Positions 1 to 11,185 of a stretch of 64,000 nt of DNA are shown here, piece after piece (within the stretch, counting starts at the first letter, position 1; every line of letters starts with the position of its first letter). Origin of the DNA: Molanna angustata (Eukaryota; Arthropoda; Insecta; Trichoptera; Molannidae); assembly GCA_963576475.1 (NCBI GenBank), contig OY754982.1:7882458-7946457 (forward strand), read 5' to 3'. A model generated the notes under the pieces. The model did no database searches. It was not told where the DNA came from and was given only the letters and a program-made list of their open reading frames with translations. The translations under genes and the position numbers were made by a program.

Positions 1-236
1 TGCAAGAAAAGTATAGTATGTTAAAAAATACTGTTCTTTATTTTAATGACTTGTTTTATGAAGGTTCTGGGGAAAAGAATTTCAAAATATACTACTATAG
101 CCTCTTAAGAGGCTACCCCACTTGCATTCAATATGCTAAATTTTCTGTCATTAAGTTCCCTACATATCTATTTCCACATAGCGAATTTCTTCGCTTTAGT
201 GGTTTTAATCTATACTTGAATATGATAGACTAAATT
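1..236 (+). mobile_element. 3' remnant of an I-like LINE
   Basis: A 71-codon open frame (18-233) ends in residues FPHSEFLRFSGFNL. This resembles the last residues (FHITKFLRLNGFNL) of the RNase H-bearing C-terminus of the I-clade element that ends near 53,376. It is therefore read as the extreme C-terminus of a related, 5'-truncated LINE cut by the window edge. No catalytic residues are present and nothing suggests it is functional. Confidence 0.4.
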
Positions 237-239
237 ATT

Positions 240-1320
240 ATTGTGTCTCCAATAAGCTATTGGTAAATGTAAAAAAAAACATATCATTACATTCTAGGAA
301 AAAGAGTATAATAAAATACACTTACACTATCAATAGGGAGACGATTGACGAGAAATCAGACTGTAGAGACTTAGGCATACAAGTGGACAGTAAACTCTTA
401 TTTGAAAAAAACATTAACAAAATTATTACCCTCAAAGTTTATAAAATGTTGGGACTCCTGATGAGAGTATACAAACTATTCACTCAAGTGAAAACATTTA
501 GCTTACAACACAATTATATAACACAATCGTTATATTATACCAATACTGGAATATAACTCAATTGTTTGGAGTCCGTGTTATACTGTTCATATTTATAACG
601 TTGAGAGAGTTCAAAACAAGTTTTTGAGGTACATCAATTTTAAGATGGGAATTCAGTCTACTGACATCAATTATTATGAATTTTTGAGATCATTTTGCTC
701 TCTTGATGCGCTGGAAATAAGGAGAGTAATAGCTGATCTTGCATTTTTTCATAGATTACTGAATGGTGTTGTAGATTGTCCTCGTCTTTTGTCACAGATT
801 CACTTACGTGTACCGTCAAGACTCACTCGCAATAGTGAATGTTTCGCCTTACAAAATGTCTACACAAATTATTTGTTTGGCTCACCAATGCAGAGACTTC
901 CAAGACTTGCAAATAAGTTTGAGCATATCGATGTCTTTGCATTGGGTTATGGTGCATACAAGAGTTTGTTGTTACATATAATGAAATGATCATATTATGT
1001 AATGAATGAATCTTGACTATATATGTAATATTATTTTTCTTTTTTTTCTTTTTTAATTTTAACTATAAACAAATGTATTTTTAATTTGCACTGTTTCTTC
1101 TGCTGATTTGTGTTCAAATTTTATTTGTATATACCTATCTTTTTTATATTTAGTTGCTTCACATATTGTTTTATTAACTTTTTTATTATGTTTTTTTTTG
1201 TTTCCTTTTACTTAATGTATTATTGTTTTTAGTCTCTATGTATTTTCTCAGTACCTATGTATATTTTAATGTATGTTTGTAAAAGGCAATACATGCCGTA
1301 TGAGAAATAAATAAATAAAT
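240..1320 (+). pseudogene. Decayed LINE reverse transcriptase, C-terminal part with 3' tail
   Basis: Two open stretches in different frames (260-556 and 624-989) together cover the region downstream of the polymerase active site of a CR1/jockey-type LINE. The first has the DLGIQVDSKLLF block. Bases 550-630 then encode EYNSIVWSPCYTVHIYNVER and continue into the second stretch. The second carries the RR-ADL-FFHRLLNG and SRLTRN blocks usual near the C-terminus of this group. The reading frame is broken between 545 and 624. After the stop at 987-989 an AT-rich 3' region ends in a run of AAATA units near 1,320. The RT catalytic core is absent, so this is a 5'-truncated dead copy. Confidence 0.6.
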
Positions 1321-1329
1321 ATTATAAGT

Positions 1330-1620
1330 CAATTGGAGCATGCGTCAGTCATCTGGAACCCACAATATAATATCTATTTTAACAGTATAGAACGAATTCA
1401 TCACATATTTTTGAGACACATGAATTACAAATTTGGTAATAACTACAAACATGAATTTGAGACTTTACAGAGAAGACGAAGGACCTCAGACTTAATGTAT
1501 CTTTATGACATAATAAACTTCAATATTGACTGTACAGACCTTCTGAAAATTATTAACATCAAATTACCGAACATACGAACAAGGCTAACGTTATTTTTAG
1601 ACAAAAATAAACATTAACAC
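1330..1620 (+). pseudogene. Second LINE C-terminal fragment
   Basis: The open frame 1333-1617 begins with EHASVIWNPQYNIYFNSIER and continues through HIFLRHMNYKF and RRRRTSDLMYLYDIINF. These blocks parallel the neighbouring fragment at 600-800 and the intact version at 35,010-35,230. It is a remnant of the same broad CR1/jockey-type group and directly abuts the A-rich tail of the previous copy. It stops early and lacks the usual C-terminal SRTSRHHN-like block. Confidence 0.5.
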
Positions 1621-1805
1621 CGCTCATAATTCGCCATTGTACCGATGCCTTACCACATGTAGGTAATCATTTGGAAAGGATCAGGTCCGTAAACATTTTT
1701 TTTAAACTAACAAACATACTGTTGATATGAAAAATTGTTAATATAAATAAGCTTTTAGCAACGCGCCTTTGTACTGAGACAGATACGCAAATATGCCTAA
1801 AAATA

Positions 1806-2225
1806 TCTCATGTTGAGTTTATTATTGTTAGTGATATGACAATATGTTCAAGAACGTCTCACGTTGAGTTTATTATTGTTAGTGATATGGGAATATTTCA
1901 AGAATGTCTCACGTTGAGTTTATTATTGTTAGTGATATAACAATATGTTCAAGAATGTCTCACGTTGAGTTTATTATTGTTAGTGATATGGGAATATTTC
2001 AAGAATGTCTCAGGTTGAGTTTATTATTGTTTGTGATATGACAATATGTTCAAGAATGTCTCACGTTGAGTTTATTATTGTTAGTGATATGAGAATATTT
2101 CAAGAATGTCTCACGTTGAGTTTATTATTGTTAGTGATATGACAATAATATTTCAAGAATGTCACACGTTGAGTTTATTGTTGTTAGTGATATGACAATA
2201 TGTTCCAAAATGTCTCGTGTTGTAT
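1806..2225. repeat. Tandem satellite of alternating 51- and 50-bp units
   Basis: Eight units share the core CACGTTGAGTTTATTATTG. Unit limits are 1806-1856 (51 bp), 1857-1906 (50), 1907-1957 (51), 1958-2007 (50), 2008-2058 (51), 2059-2108 (50), 2109-2161 (53) and 2162-2212 (51), followed by a degenerate partial unit. Long units end in ACAATATGTTCAAGAATG and short ones in GGAATATTTCAAGAATG, so the array has a two-unit higher-order period of 101 bp. Unit 7 looks like a hybrid of the two types. No coding potential. Confidence 0.9.
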
Positions 2226-3494
2226 TTCTGATTCATTGATCATTTAGTTTTTGCCTGAACATTCTTCTCGTATCTTGGAGTTCCTCACGTGCTAGTGCTG
2301 TGGGACTTCTGCCAAATGCGCAGTTTGCCGGTGAAAATAAAATCTTTCCAATTGCTTTGACCTCACACCATTCCTATCATATTATGGATTGTCAGACTAC
2401 AAAGTATACAAATACTTTCTCCGAAATCTACATTGTTTTTTTTTCAAGTGCAAAAATTCATTTGTGTTCTATTATTATCTTCTGAAATTTATTTAAATTC
2501 TATTTATTTGCGTGCATATAGATATTATTACGCGCATATAAATATTGTACTATGGTAATTTAGGTACCTAGTTTATTGAACAGGTAACGTTTTGAAAAGC
2601 GGACAGATAAAAAAATATGTAATAAATATGTACACAAGTATATTAAAAACACATGTGTGAGGAGGTAAAAAAATAGCGAATTTAAACAACTTGTCAACTA
2701 ACTTGGATTGCATGAGTCACTTTAGGTACATAATAATATGCATATTGATATACAGGTATATTACTTTAGGTACATAATAATATGCATATTGATGTACAGG
2801 TATATTTCTTTATCCTTTTGTGACATATATGAACTATTTATTTAAATATTTTATACGATTGTCCAAAAAATCATATTATAAAACATGGACGTACTTTTCA
2901 TCAATAACTATATAAATAATAAATACCAATAATCTAATTGAATATAAATGTTTTGAGGATAAAGATGGAAAATGGTCACGACCCTCAGCAATGAAGACAG
3001 CGACTCGGAGATAGGGAATTGAATTACCTACTTCAAAGAACAAGGAAATAAGCAGAGACATTTTGACACGATAACATTGAGGAAAATTTAAGAATCAAAT
3101 CAAGCACCGATTAGTTTATAGGTAAGTATTGGAGTAGTACTTACCCAAGTATAATATATATAGAAATATTCGCCTCGTATCTGGTACGGTATTTTCGTTC
3201 AAGTTCACTTGTGATGAGAAGCAGGGCAAAATCTGGATGTGTACAAATGTAAGGTCACAAATGCCAAATATCTACTCAAAATAACACTACGATGGATATT
3301 ATTATTAGAGATAAAGTAGATGAATATATTATTTATGAATATATTATTAATGTATGTTATTATTAATGACCGGACAGACCAAATTTGAAATAGTTTAGCT
3401 ATTTGTCACTTCAATACTCACCGAAATTAAAGGTTTAATTTGTGATAATATTTGACATAAAATGACAAATCGTATTATACCTAATGCTAAATCT
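2226..3494. other. AT-rich stretch without a recognisable gene
   Basis: Only short chance open frames occur here, none with a familiar motif. The one structured item is a tandem pair at 2719-2806. Confidence 0.5.
2719..2806. repeat. Tandem duplication, two 44-bp units
   Basis: Units 2719-2762 and 2763-2806 differ at a single base (GATATACAGG versus GATGTACAGG). A recent local duplication in non-coding DNA. Confidence 0.85.
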
Positions 3495-3580
3495 AGTAAC
3501 TGAAAACATACATAATAAAACCGCCTAAAACACTGTGAAGTTACGTGTTAGTAAGGGCAAATATTGCATGCGCTAAAAAG
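3495..3580. repeat. Dispersed repeat, copy 1 (inverted partner at 39,245-39,335)
   Basis: The block with AAAACCGCC, GAAGTTACGTGTTAGTAAGG and GCATGCGCTAAAAAGG matches, in reverse complement, the block around 39,250-39,330 with scattered substitutions. The nature of the element is unknown. Confidence 0.6.
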
Positions 3581-3582
3581 GG

Positions 3583-4345
3583 TTACATACATACATACAT
3601 ACCATCACGCCATGTCCCTCACGGGGTAAGCAGAGAAAACCGAACGCCACTTACTTCTATCTTGACACACATTCATCGCCTCGTCGACATTCATACATGT
3701 TCGTCTGTTTTTCACTCTTCTAACATTTCCGTCTTTCAAAATACCGTTAACATGGACGTGCCATCCCTTCCTTGGGCGGCCCCGACCTCATTCCATTCCT
3801 GTCCGCAATGTATATTTTGTTCGTCAGGCGTTCCTCATTCATTCTCCCCATGTGGCCAAACCATCTCAATGTGTTCAAACCATCTCAGTGTGTTCTTCCC
3901 GATGTCCTAGTCCCGATGAGATTTTTAGGGAAAGAAAAATATGAAAAGTTGCCCTTAAAATTGGAATATTCGAGGAAAATTGAAAGTATTTTTTGTATGG
4001 GTTTGACAGCGAACTTTAAGCGTTCACTTTAAGAACACACTGAGATGGTTTGAACACATTGAGATGGTTTGGCCACATGGGGAGAATGAATGAGAAACGC
4101 CTGACGAACAAAATATACATTGCAGGCAGGACTGGAATGAGAGATCGGGGCCGCCCAAGGAAGGGATGGCACGTCCATGTGAACGGTATTTTGAAAGACG
4201 GAAATGTCAGAAGCATGAATAACAGACGAACATAACGAGGCGATGAATGTGTGTCAAGATCAGTCAAGATAGAAATAAGTGGCGTTCGGTTCTCTCTGCC
4301 TACCCCGCGAGGGATATGGCATGATGGTATTTACATATAATACAA
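3583..4345. repeat. Inverted duplication of an RTE LINE 3' end
   Basis: The left arm (3583-3898, minus) and right arm (4032-4345, plus) are the same RTE 3' end. Read toward the tail, each encodes the RWFGHMGRMNEKRLTNKIY block and a GRGRPRKGW-type block, and the left arm ends in a (TACA)n tail. Both arms also carry the same private tandem duplication (CCATCTCAATGTGTTC followed by CCATCTCAGTGTGTTC) at the inner edge. Two independent insertions would not share it, so the pair probably arose by inverted duplication. The 133-bp spacer holds a sequence module (3911-4014) found again in inverse orientation at 4412-4533. The right arm has lost part of the block near 4230-4260. No intact reading frame. 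Confidence 0.8.
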
Positions 4346-4411
4346 ATCATGTTCAGTGTGGGTTGGACATTCAAAAAACACATTTAGCTTGATTCACAAT
4401 TTGATAATCCG

Positions 4412-4533
4412 CTGTCAAACTGCATTTGCAAACAAACCCATACAAAAAATACTTTCAATTTTCCTCGAATATTCCAATTTTACGGGTAACTTTTCATATT
4501 TTTCTTTCCCTAAAAATTTCATCGGGACTATAC
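4412..4533 (-). repeat. Inverted copy of the 3911-4014 spacer module
   Basis: The reverse complement of this stretch shares GGGAAAGAAAAATATGAAAA, TTGGAATATTCGAGGAAAAT and TGAAAGTATTTTTTGTATGG with 3911-4014. Both copies keep an open frame encoding FLGKEKYEKLP and KLEYSRKIESIFCMG. I do not recognise that peptide, and conservation over so short a span could simply reflect recent duplication. Confidence 0.75.
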
Positions 4534-5212
4534 ATGCAACAAAAACATCGATCAATTTTTCAATCGATAATGAATGATTCACCCATACAGCAGTAGCGGA
4601 ATTGCTTATAGAAGCCAATAATCTTAACTTGCCTATGAATGTTATATTAAGAAATTCAAGATCTTATATGTTTAATTAATTTTATTGCAACCATACTACC
4701 TACAAGATTAAAAATTGAACAGTAAGTATATACGATTCTTTACAGGGCCACAAATGTAAATATTTTTTTGGAATGTGATTTTAAAAATATTTTTTATAAC
4801 CACTAAAATGAACAGCGATCTTAAAAAAACATTAAATTTTCGACATTTCCTAATTTTCTTTCAGGGTTTGCCTATTCCGAAGGTTTTAGACTCGCCCCTG
4901 CCATACAGACACAAAGGATTAGGCTCTAAAGAGGACCCTATACTGCAAATCAACTCCGCCGATTCCTGAAAATTGAATTTTCGAAAGTCATTATAACCGA
5001 TTTATACATTTTTATCAATATTTTTACTTCTTACTACCCCAAGGAGATATAGTGGATAATTTTAAATATGAAATTTTTAAGGTTATTTTTTTATTACAGA
5101 TTATCAAAATACATACTTACTGTGCCATCATTAATAATGGCACAATAGAAGTGTTGGTACATTACCTATTCTCTATGATTTTCATAAGAAAAAAGTATAC
5201 ATTTTAAATACT
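4534..5212. other. No recognisable gene
   Basis: AT-rich sequence with only short open frames. Nothing identifiable on either strand. Confidence 0.4.
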
Positions 5213-6530
5213 TACTAGTTGCATGTAACACATGAGATCTAACTGTCGATAGTGATAGTATGTACAGTTGAAGAATAAGTACCAAACTATAAACCCATAA
5301 ATACAAATTATTTAATATTTTAAGATATTTGGTTTTCTATACAACACATGTACCTAGGTATGTATGTCAAGATAGGATAGTATGGTGGTCAGTCCTTTGA
5401 TCCTACCCAGAATGTGAAAACAGCATGATAGTATGTATGTATGTTTGGAGATTAGTATCAAATTATTAAGTCTTCTTAGATATTGTGAGTAGGCTACTTC
5501 CATACAATTTGTATGAAGCAATGTCGTCACTAAATTCAATTTTTATAAAAATTGTTAAAAAAAAATTGAGATGTGCTAATACAATGTTAATATTTTTTAT
5601 AGAAAATTAAATTTTCTAGTTGGGATGTTTCGGCTTTTTTCGATATTTTTTAAAAAAATGGAAATATAGGCAGTTAAACTCATAAATTTATCATAAAAAA
5701 AATATTTTTCTTAATAAAAAATGTTTGAGAAACTTTGGAATTTTTTTAAAAAAATTAATTTGTGACTTGTATTTGTCTATGTTTATACCAATTTTCAGCG
5801 TTCTAGCTTTAACGGTTTCTGAGATATATGGAAAAATAAATCAAAATTTCAAAAGTTGATAACCCCTGACTGAAACAAAAATTCACAACTCTGAGTATAA
5901 AAGTTTTGTAGGCTTGTAATTTTTTATATATTTTAAAATTTTGGGCTCTGTAAATTATCAAAAGTTATAAGGGGGGGACAGACACACAGACAGACACACA
6001 GACAGACACACAGACACACACACAGACACACACACACAGACACACACACAGACACACACACACACACACACAATAACCCCTGACTGAAACAAAAATTCAC
6101 AACTCTGAGTATAAAAGTTTTGTAGGCTTGTAATTTTTTATATATTTTAAAATTTTGGGCTCTGTAAATTATCAAAAGTTATAAGGGGGGGACAGACACA
6201 CAGACAGACACACAGACAGACACACAGACACACACACAGACACACACACAGACATACACACAGACACACACACACACACACACAAAACTCACATAAAATG
6301 TTCTACTCCGAATTCTGAGTAAATACATGTATGGGAACATACATGCTGCGAGGCCTCTAGTTGGTGTTATTAGCTTGCAAAAAGTCCACTACACCATACA
6401 AAATTTTCGTTCGTTCACGCATCTTGGCTTAATAATGTCGATTCATTAAGAGAATTGAATTCTCATGAACGAATCGACAGTTGGACAAGAAGGGGAACGT
6501 TTAGTGTTGGACACAACCCATTCGTTTGTT
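5213..6530. repeat. 1.3-kb dispersed non-coding repeat, copy 1
   Basis: The block begins with TTACTAGTTGCATGTAACAC and aligns through most of its length with 42,846-43,780 (same order: TAAGATATTTGGTTTTCTAT, GTTTCGGCTTTTTT, ACTGAAACAAAA, GTTATAAGGGGGG). It ends near an imperfect palindrome (about 6438-6479) whose arms are TCGATTCATTAAGAGAATT and GAATTCTCATGAACGAATCGA. No protein-coding potential is visible. It is probably a non-autonomous element of unknown class. Confidence 0.65.
5862..6290. repeat. Duplicated unit carrying a GACAGACACACA microsatellite
   Basis: Two direct copies of about 210 bp (starting with AACCCCTGACTGAAAC at about 5862 and again at about 6073) each contain roughly 120 bp of unique sequence followed by a CAGA/CACA microsatellite. 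The equivalent site in the other copy of the dispersed repeat (about 43,485-43,620) has a single unit and no CA tract, so the duplication and expansion are specific to this copy. Confidence 0.85.
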
Positions 6531-7292
6531 TTTATAATATACATAGATAATGATGTGTTATAGGCAATAATAACAAGTCAAGACACACATATTCCTTTTT
6601 GAATATGTAGAGATAATATTAAAAATAGTCTTCGCTTTGGCATATCTCCCACGTACACTCTTTCAGTCTTTCCACGTGGATTAATGAACTCAAACAAAAT
6701 AATGTTCATGATGAAAATAGACAACATCATAACAACCAACTTTTATTTTACTTACCTATAACAACACTTATCTAAATATTTACTTGTGAAGACTCATATG
6801 TATAGGTTTGTAGATCAAGAGATTGTAAGACCAATAATTACATACATACCATCACGCCGTTTCCCTATTCGGGGTAGGCAGAGAGAACCGAACGCCAGAC
6901 TCTTCTATCTTGACATACCTGTTTTGCCTCATTTACATTCATACATCGCGTCATACATGCTCTCCTATTGTTCTGACTTCGTATGTTCCCCTCTTTCAAA
7001 ATCTCATTTATATGATCATGCTAGCTCTTTCTCGGTCGACCCTTACATCTCATTCTACTCTTTTCAGCCTTGTATACTTTCTTTGTCAGTCGTTCATCGT
7101 TCATTCTCTCTACATGTCCGAACCATCGCAAAGCATTTATCTTCATTCTACTCGAAATATCCCTTTCAATCTTACATTCTCTTCTGATATCTTGATTCCT
7201 TATCCTATCATAAATTGTTTTACCACACATTCGTCTTAGGGACCTCATTTCCACAGCGTTAATTTTACTTTCATGCGTCTTACTTGCATACA

Positions 7293-7481
7293 TTTTTTTT
7301 TTTTTTTTATAAAAAAATGAATATGTCCTTGTTAAACAAGTACATATACATCTTCCTAAGTTCCCTATACTAAGCATAAATGCTTGTCCTATAGGTGAAC
7401 GAGATCGGTCGAGGCAGGATTCGAACTCGCGACCACTGGATTACTAACCCAGCGCGCTAACCGCTCTGCCATCCACCCATC
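7293..7481 (-). mobile_element. tRNA-derived SINE, family 1 (copy 1)
   Basis: Read on the minus strand it starts GATGGGTGGATGGCAGAGCGG, which contains a box A, TGGCAGAGCGG. Then comes a box B, GTTCGAATCC. A tRNA-unrelated body follows, and the copy ends in a run of A. It sits inside the RTE element above and so is younger than it. Three further copies occur at 37,314, 45,792 and 62,490. Confidence 0.85.
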
Positions 7482-8340
7482 CATATGGTTGGAACGACAA
7501 TAGCGTTGTGCACAGCTAGTTTTGCTGGCCTTGAAATAATTGGGTCAGCCATTATTGTTCTTAATACAACATTTACTCTATTTGCTGCCGTTACCCTTCT
7601 TTCTATATCCTTTTCCAATTTTCCATCACGCTGAAACATACTTCCTAGATACACATATTCATCCACTTGTTCAAGTAGTTCATTATTAACTCGTATCTCG
7701 CATATTGTTCGTCTTTCGCTCTTCTCAAATACCATTACTTTAGACTTAGCTCCATTCATTCTCCATCCATCGAATACCATTTTTACCAAGTATTCTAAGT
7801 CTTTCACACTTTCTGCCATTAATACCTTGTCATCCGCATACATTAGATCGCATACATTCACATCATCCAGCTTCAAACCTATATTTTCATTCTTCAGTTC
7901 TTTTACACAGCAGTCAATGTAAAGATTAAAGAGCCACGGTGATAGGATGCAGCCCTGTCGTACTCCCTTGTTGATGGGGAACCAATCCATGAGAGAGTTA
8001 TCAACCCTCACACGAGCCTGGCTACCCTCATAAAGAGACGCAATTGCTCCTATCAGCTTACTCTCCACTCCGTACACTGATAGCACGTTCCAAAGTTTTT
8101 CCCGGTCGACTTTATCATAAGCCTTTTCCAGGTCTATGAAAGCACAGAAAAGCTTCTGGTTTTATGCCAGAACCTTTTCAATTGCCATTCGAAGGAAAAA
8201 GATTTGATCAGTGCATCCTCTACCTCTAACAAACGCTCCTTGTGCATCCCATACCTTGCTTTCAGTCACCTTTCGTAACTTTTGATCTAAGATCCTAGCA
8301 TAAAGTTTTCCAACTGAACTCAGCAGACTACTGATAACTT
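7457..8340 (-). pseudogene. RTE reverse transcriptase (broken)
   Basis: The frame from about 8340 down to 7482 covers RT motifs: GRGCTDQIFFLR, FIDLEKAYDKVDREKLW, the SLYEGSQARVRV region, GVRQGCILSPWLFNLYID and the catalytic box LMYADDKVL. One in-frame TAA lies near 8164 (VLA-stop-NQKLF), where the copy at 25.4 kb reads VLEKNQKIF. The frame is then cut by the SINE at 7293-7481, beyond which the C-terminal part (7021-7290) resumes. The YADD box is intact, but the stop and insertion rule out a working protein. Confidence 0.8.
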
Positions 8341-8699
8341 GGTAGTTCTTGCAGTCTAATTTTTATACTTTCACTATCGTTCAAGGCATTTTTCTTTATT
8401 TTCACGACTTCTTTTGTTTTCCTCTTGCATTCGTTATATACTTTTCGCGTTTCTTTTTATTTTTCATTCTTTTCTCCTGTACACGTCAACCACTTCTTCC
8501 ATGCTTCATGTTTCTCTTTCACTATTTCCTGTGTACTTCTTTATTCCACCATGCATCTCCTTTCATTCTGCATCTTTTCGTTTCACCACACGCATTCTTT
8601 GCTGCACTTATTAGAGTGTTCCTTAGTATATCCCATGCCTCACCTATATCCATATCTCTCGCTATGTGAGTGTTAATAATAATTAAAATAATTTATTAA

Positions 8700-9120
8700 T
8701 ATTATACTAAAACCGTTCAGTCGCATTTTATACTAAAACCCATCAGTCTCGTGGTATGGCTCCTACTTACCTCTCCGAACTGTGCATTCCGCTTTCAATA
8801 AATGACAGACAATCATCACTTCGTTCAGCTTCTTCATCCATGGTTGGGAAATTGGTTGAAATAAACAGGGTGCACACAACTAATTTCGGTGATCGTGCAT
8901 TTGCTGTGGCAGGACCAAATGCATGGAATAAGCTCCCACACACCCTCAGACAGATCGAAAATATATCTTCGTTCAGAAAAAAACTCAAAACGCACCTTTT
9001 TCGCAAATCTGACCAGAGCCAAAATGATACAACGTAATCAATTTTCAGCGCCCTTGAGATGAGGATATTTCACAAAAACGGCGCTGTACAAATTATCCAA
9101 ATTTATTATTATTATCTCAA
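8700..9120 (+). pseudogene. L2-like LINE 3' end (copy 1)
   Basis: Bases 8756-9037 encode a C-terminal LINE peptide with YLSELCIPLS, FGDRAFAVAGPNAWNKLP and FRKKLKTHLF. This block order is typical of the C-terminus of CR1/L2-group reverse transcriptases. The 3' end carries an AGCGCCCTTGAGATGAGG / AAAACGGCGCT stretch and ends in TTATTATTATTAT. The same 3' end recurs at 45,209-45,552, and as shorter minus-strand copies at 29,862 and 10,645. It is 5'-truncated, with no RT core. Confidence 0.7.
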
Positions 9121-10398
9121 TGTATAGGTACTAAAACCTTCGGTTGCAATTTATTTGAAATTCGTTTAAGTATACCAAATTTGCGTTAAATTTAATAAAC
9201 GAGTGGGCTGTGGCCAACGCTATACTCCACACTACCAAGCCACGTCACAAAGAAACGTGCAAACAAATGAACGTGAAATATTCTAGGATTATGATGCATC
9301 ACAAACAGAAATATAGAAATAGAACGACATATATGGAACGACATATACGACATGTACTTATTACATATCCTTTAAAATCTAATGGGGTCTAAGTGAGTAT
9401 TAGATATATAAATTTTCAAAATTTGAAAAGAATCGAATGAGTATTTAAGTACAATAAACATGTCGTACATAGCACATAGTGCAAAGCACACACACATATA
9501 CATTGTGATGAAACTTTCAGAATACAATCTCAGAATGATACTAGTTGATAATCTTAAAAAAAAACCTTAAGGATTGCGAAATCATAGCTCGTGAGGAGAT
9601 TGTGAGGATTAAAAATGTTTTTATATTACATATTTATTTAGAATGTACTAGATATGTATGTAGAAACAAAACATTTTTTTTATTTATTTTAATTCATCTT
9701 ATAATTACTTGTACTGGAGAGTTTTACGTTGATCACAACTCTTAAAATTATATATTCAAGTACATTTTGCGTGATGAAATTTAACGAACATCTCCATTTA
9801 ATTATCTGACCTTTGGTTAGTATTTATTGGTCATATATACTTAAGTACAACAATACGTAAGTAATTTAGGGTTAAATTGAAATGAATGTAGGCAGTTGTA
9901 TTTACCAAAGTAAGAATATCATGGACATTATGTACCAACATATTGCTCCAGAGTACCTACATACATTATATTGACAATACATACATACCTAAATATGCAG
10001 CTTCATACAACAATAATTAATATCAAGTGCATTCTGTAAGTATTGAGCGTCACTACAGGTCAGACTAAATGATAAATCATATTGTTTATAGACAACCAAC
10101 GCATAGTGAATTTCAATACAATATTATTTATATTCACACTAAGGTGACAATAAATTCCTCAATATTTAAATGTTTATTCAATAATAATACATTTATTTAA
10201 CATATGAAAAGAAAACTTACAAAAACAATTTACCACAGAGACCACTCAGTATCTATTTAATAACAAACAAAAAATATGGGTGCTCCCTGAATGGCATCAT
10301 TTCATCACTTTACAGATAATTGAAATGCCTGTACATATATTATGTATTTTTCACCACGCTTTTACATCATGCGATAGGATTTACAATCATTTCAATTC
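9121..10398. other. No recognisable gene
   Basis: AT-rich DNA with short chance frames. Bases 9205-9240 share GTGGCCAACGCTATACTCCA with the inverse of about 40,070-40,095, hinting at a degraded dispersed repeat. Confidence 0.4.
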
Positions 10399-10495
10399 AT
10401 TTATTCATCTTTCTGTACATAATATAAACAAATTTATTGCACTATGGCGGGCTTATTGCAATTAGGCAATTTCTCCCAATCAACCAGATTACAAA
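10399..10495 (-). mobile_element. LINE 3'-end fragment
   Basis: Contains GGCGGGCTTATTGCAATTAG and a CAATTTCTCCCAATCAACCAG block shared with 11,085-11,185 and 53,806-53,925. On the minus strand these end in AATAAAT-type tails, as expected for 3' ends of a jockey-type LINE. Confidence 0.5.
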
Positions 10496-10644
10496 GTATT
10501 ACAAAATTTTTACAAGTAACACTAAACATCTTGCAAATTATTTTTGGTTAGGTAATTATTGCTTATACCTATATTATTATTTACACATACATATTATAAT
10601 ATTAAATACATCGTTAGCTTCAATTTGAAAATAAATATTATCAA

Positions 10645-10722
10645 ATAATAATAATAATAAGCACAATTTGTAAAGCGCCGTTTAGTGACAACCGTGGTCA
10701 CCTCAAGAGCGCTTTCAGTTTG
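10645..10722 (-). mobile_element. L2-like LINE 3' tail (copy)
   Basis: Reverse complement of the 3' end at 9040-9120: AATAATAATAATAAG, AAAGCGCCGTTTAGTGACA, CACCTCAAGAGCGCTTT. Confidence 0.6.
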
Positions 10723-10796
10723 CAAAAAAATAAGTTAAAATTAAGTTTAAATTAGTCCTATAGCTAACACATTGAAAATGGTGAAACATATCGTAT

Positions 10797-10922
10797 AAAT
10801 ATAGATGAACCAGAAAACATTATTATCAATATAGCATAAATATAACATAAAATATCAATATAGATGAACCAAAATATCAATATATCAATATAACATAAAA
10901 TATCAATATAGATGAACCAGGA
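10797..10922. repeat. Irregular short tandem repeats
   Basis: Three ATATAGATGAACC blocks alternate with AATATAACATAAAATATCAA blocks. Non-coding. Confidence 0.6.
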
Positions 10923-11084
10923 TTTAAAAACATAATTTTTTCGACATTATCCCACAAGAAAAATGGCGGATTTTTTTTCACAATTTATTTTTACAAGAAT
11001 CATGCAAATAATTATTGGCTAGGTTAGGTTAGGTTATTTTTACAATAAACATACGAATAATTATTGGTTAGGTTAGGTTATTAT

Positions 11085-11185
11085 TATTTTTATTTATTTA
11101 TTTATTTAATCTTTTTGTACATATAATAAGTACACTGGCGGGCTTATTGCCTAATGACAATTTCTTCCAACCAACCAGAGTAAAT
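11085..11185 (-). mobile_element. LINE 3'-end fragment
   Basis: Shares GTACACTGGCGGGCTTATTG and ATTTCTTCCAACCAACCAGA with 53,806-53,925. The minus-strand tail is AAATAAATAAATAAA. Confidence 0.55.

Larger units (their letters stand above)
6845..8690 (-). mobile_element. RTE-type LINE, 5'-truncated, interrupted by a SINE
   Basis: Read on the minus strand this runs from the endonuclease-RT linker (8690 down) through the reverse transcriptase to the 3' end with the CATACATACCATC tail at 6841-6853. The linker encodes DAWWNKEV, and blocks such as HEAWKKWLTCTGEK follow after stops. The RT core follows, with FIDLEKAYDKVDREKLW, GVRQGCILSPWLFNLYID and YADD. The C-terminal region has EYVYLGSMFQRDGKLEKDI and ALRWFGHVERMNDERLTKK. 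The endonuclease is missing. Open frames seen on the plus strand at 8349-8676 are shadows of the linker. Confidence 0.8.

Noticed and set aside
5930..6290. CRISPR-like array of regularly spaced repeats
   Set aside because: It is a simple CAGA/CACA microsatellite duplicated with its flank in a eukaryotic context. No spacers.
8349..8676. Three overlapping plus-strand open frames as small genes
   Set aside because: The minus strand encodes the RTE endonuclease-RT linker (DAWWNKEV and following blocks). The plus frames are low-complexity shadows.
11021..11080. A telomere or chromosome-fusion point
   Set aside because: Only three TTAGG units at most, repeated with a common leader in several places, so it is part of a dispersed repeat.
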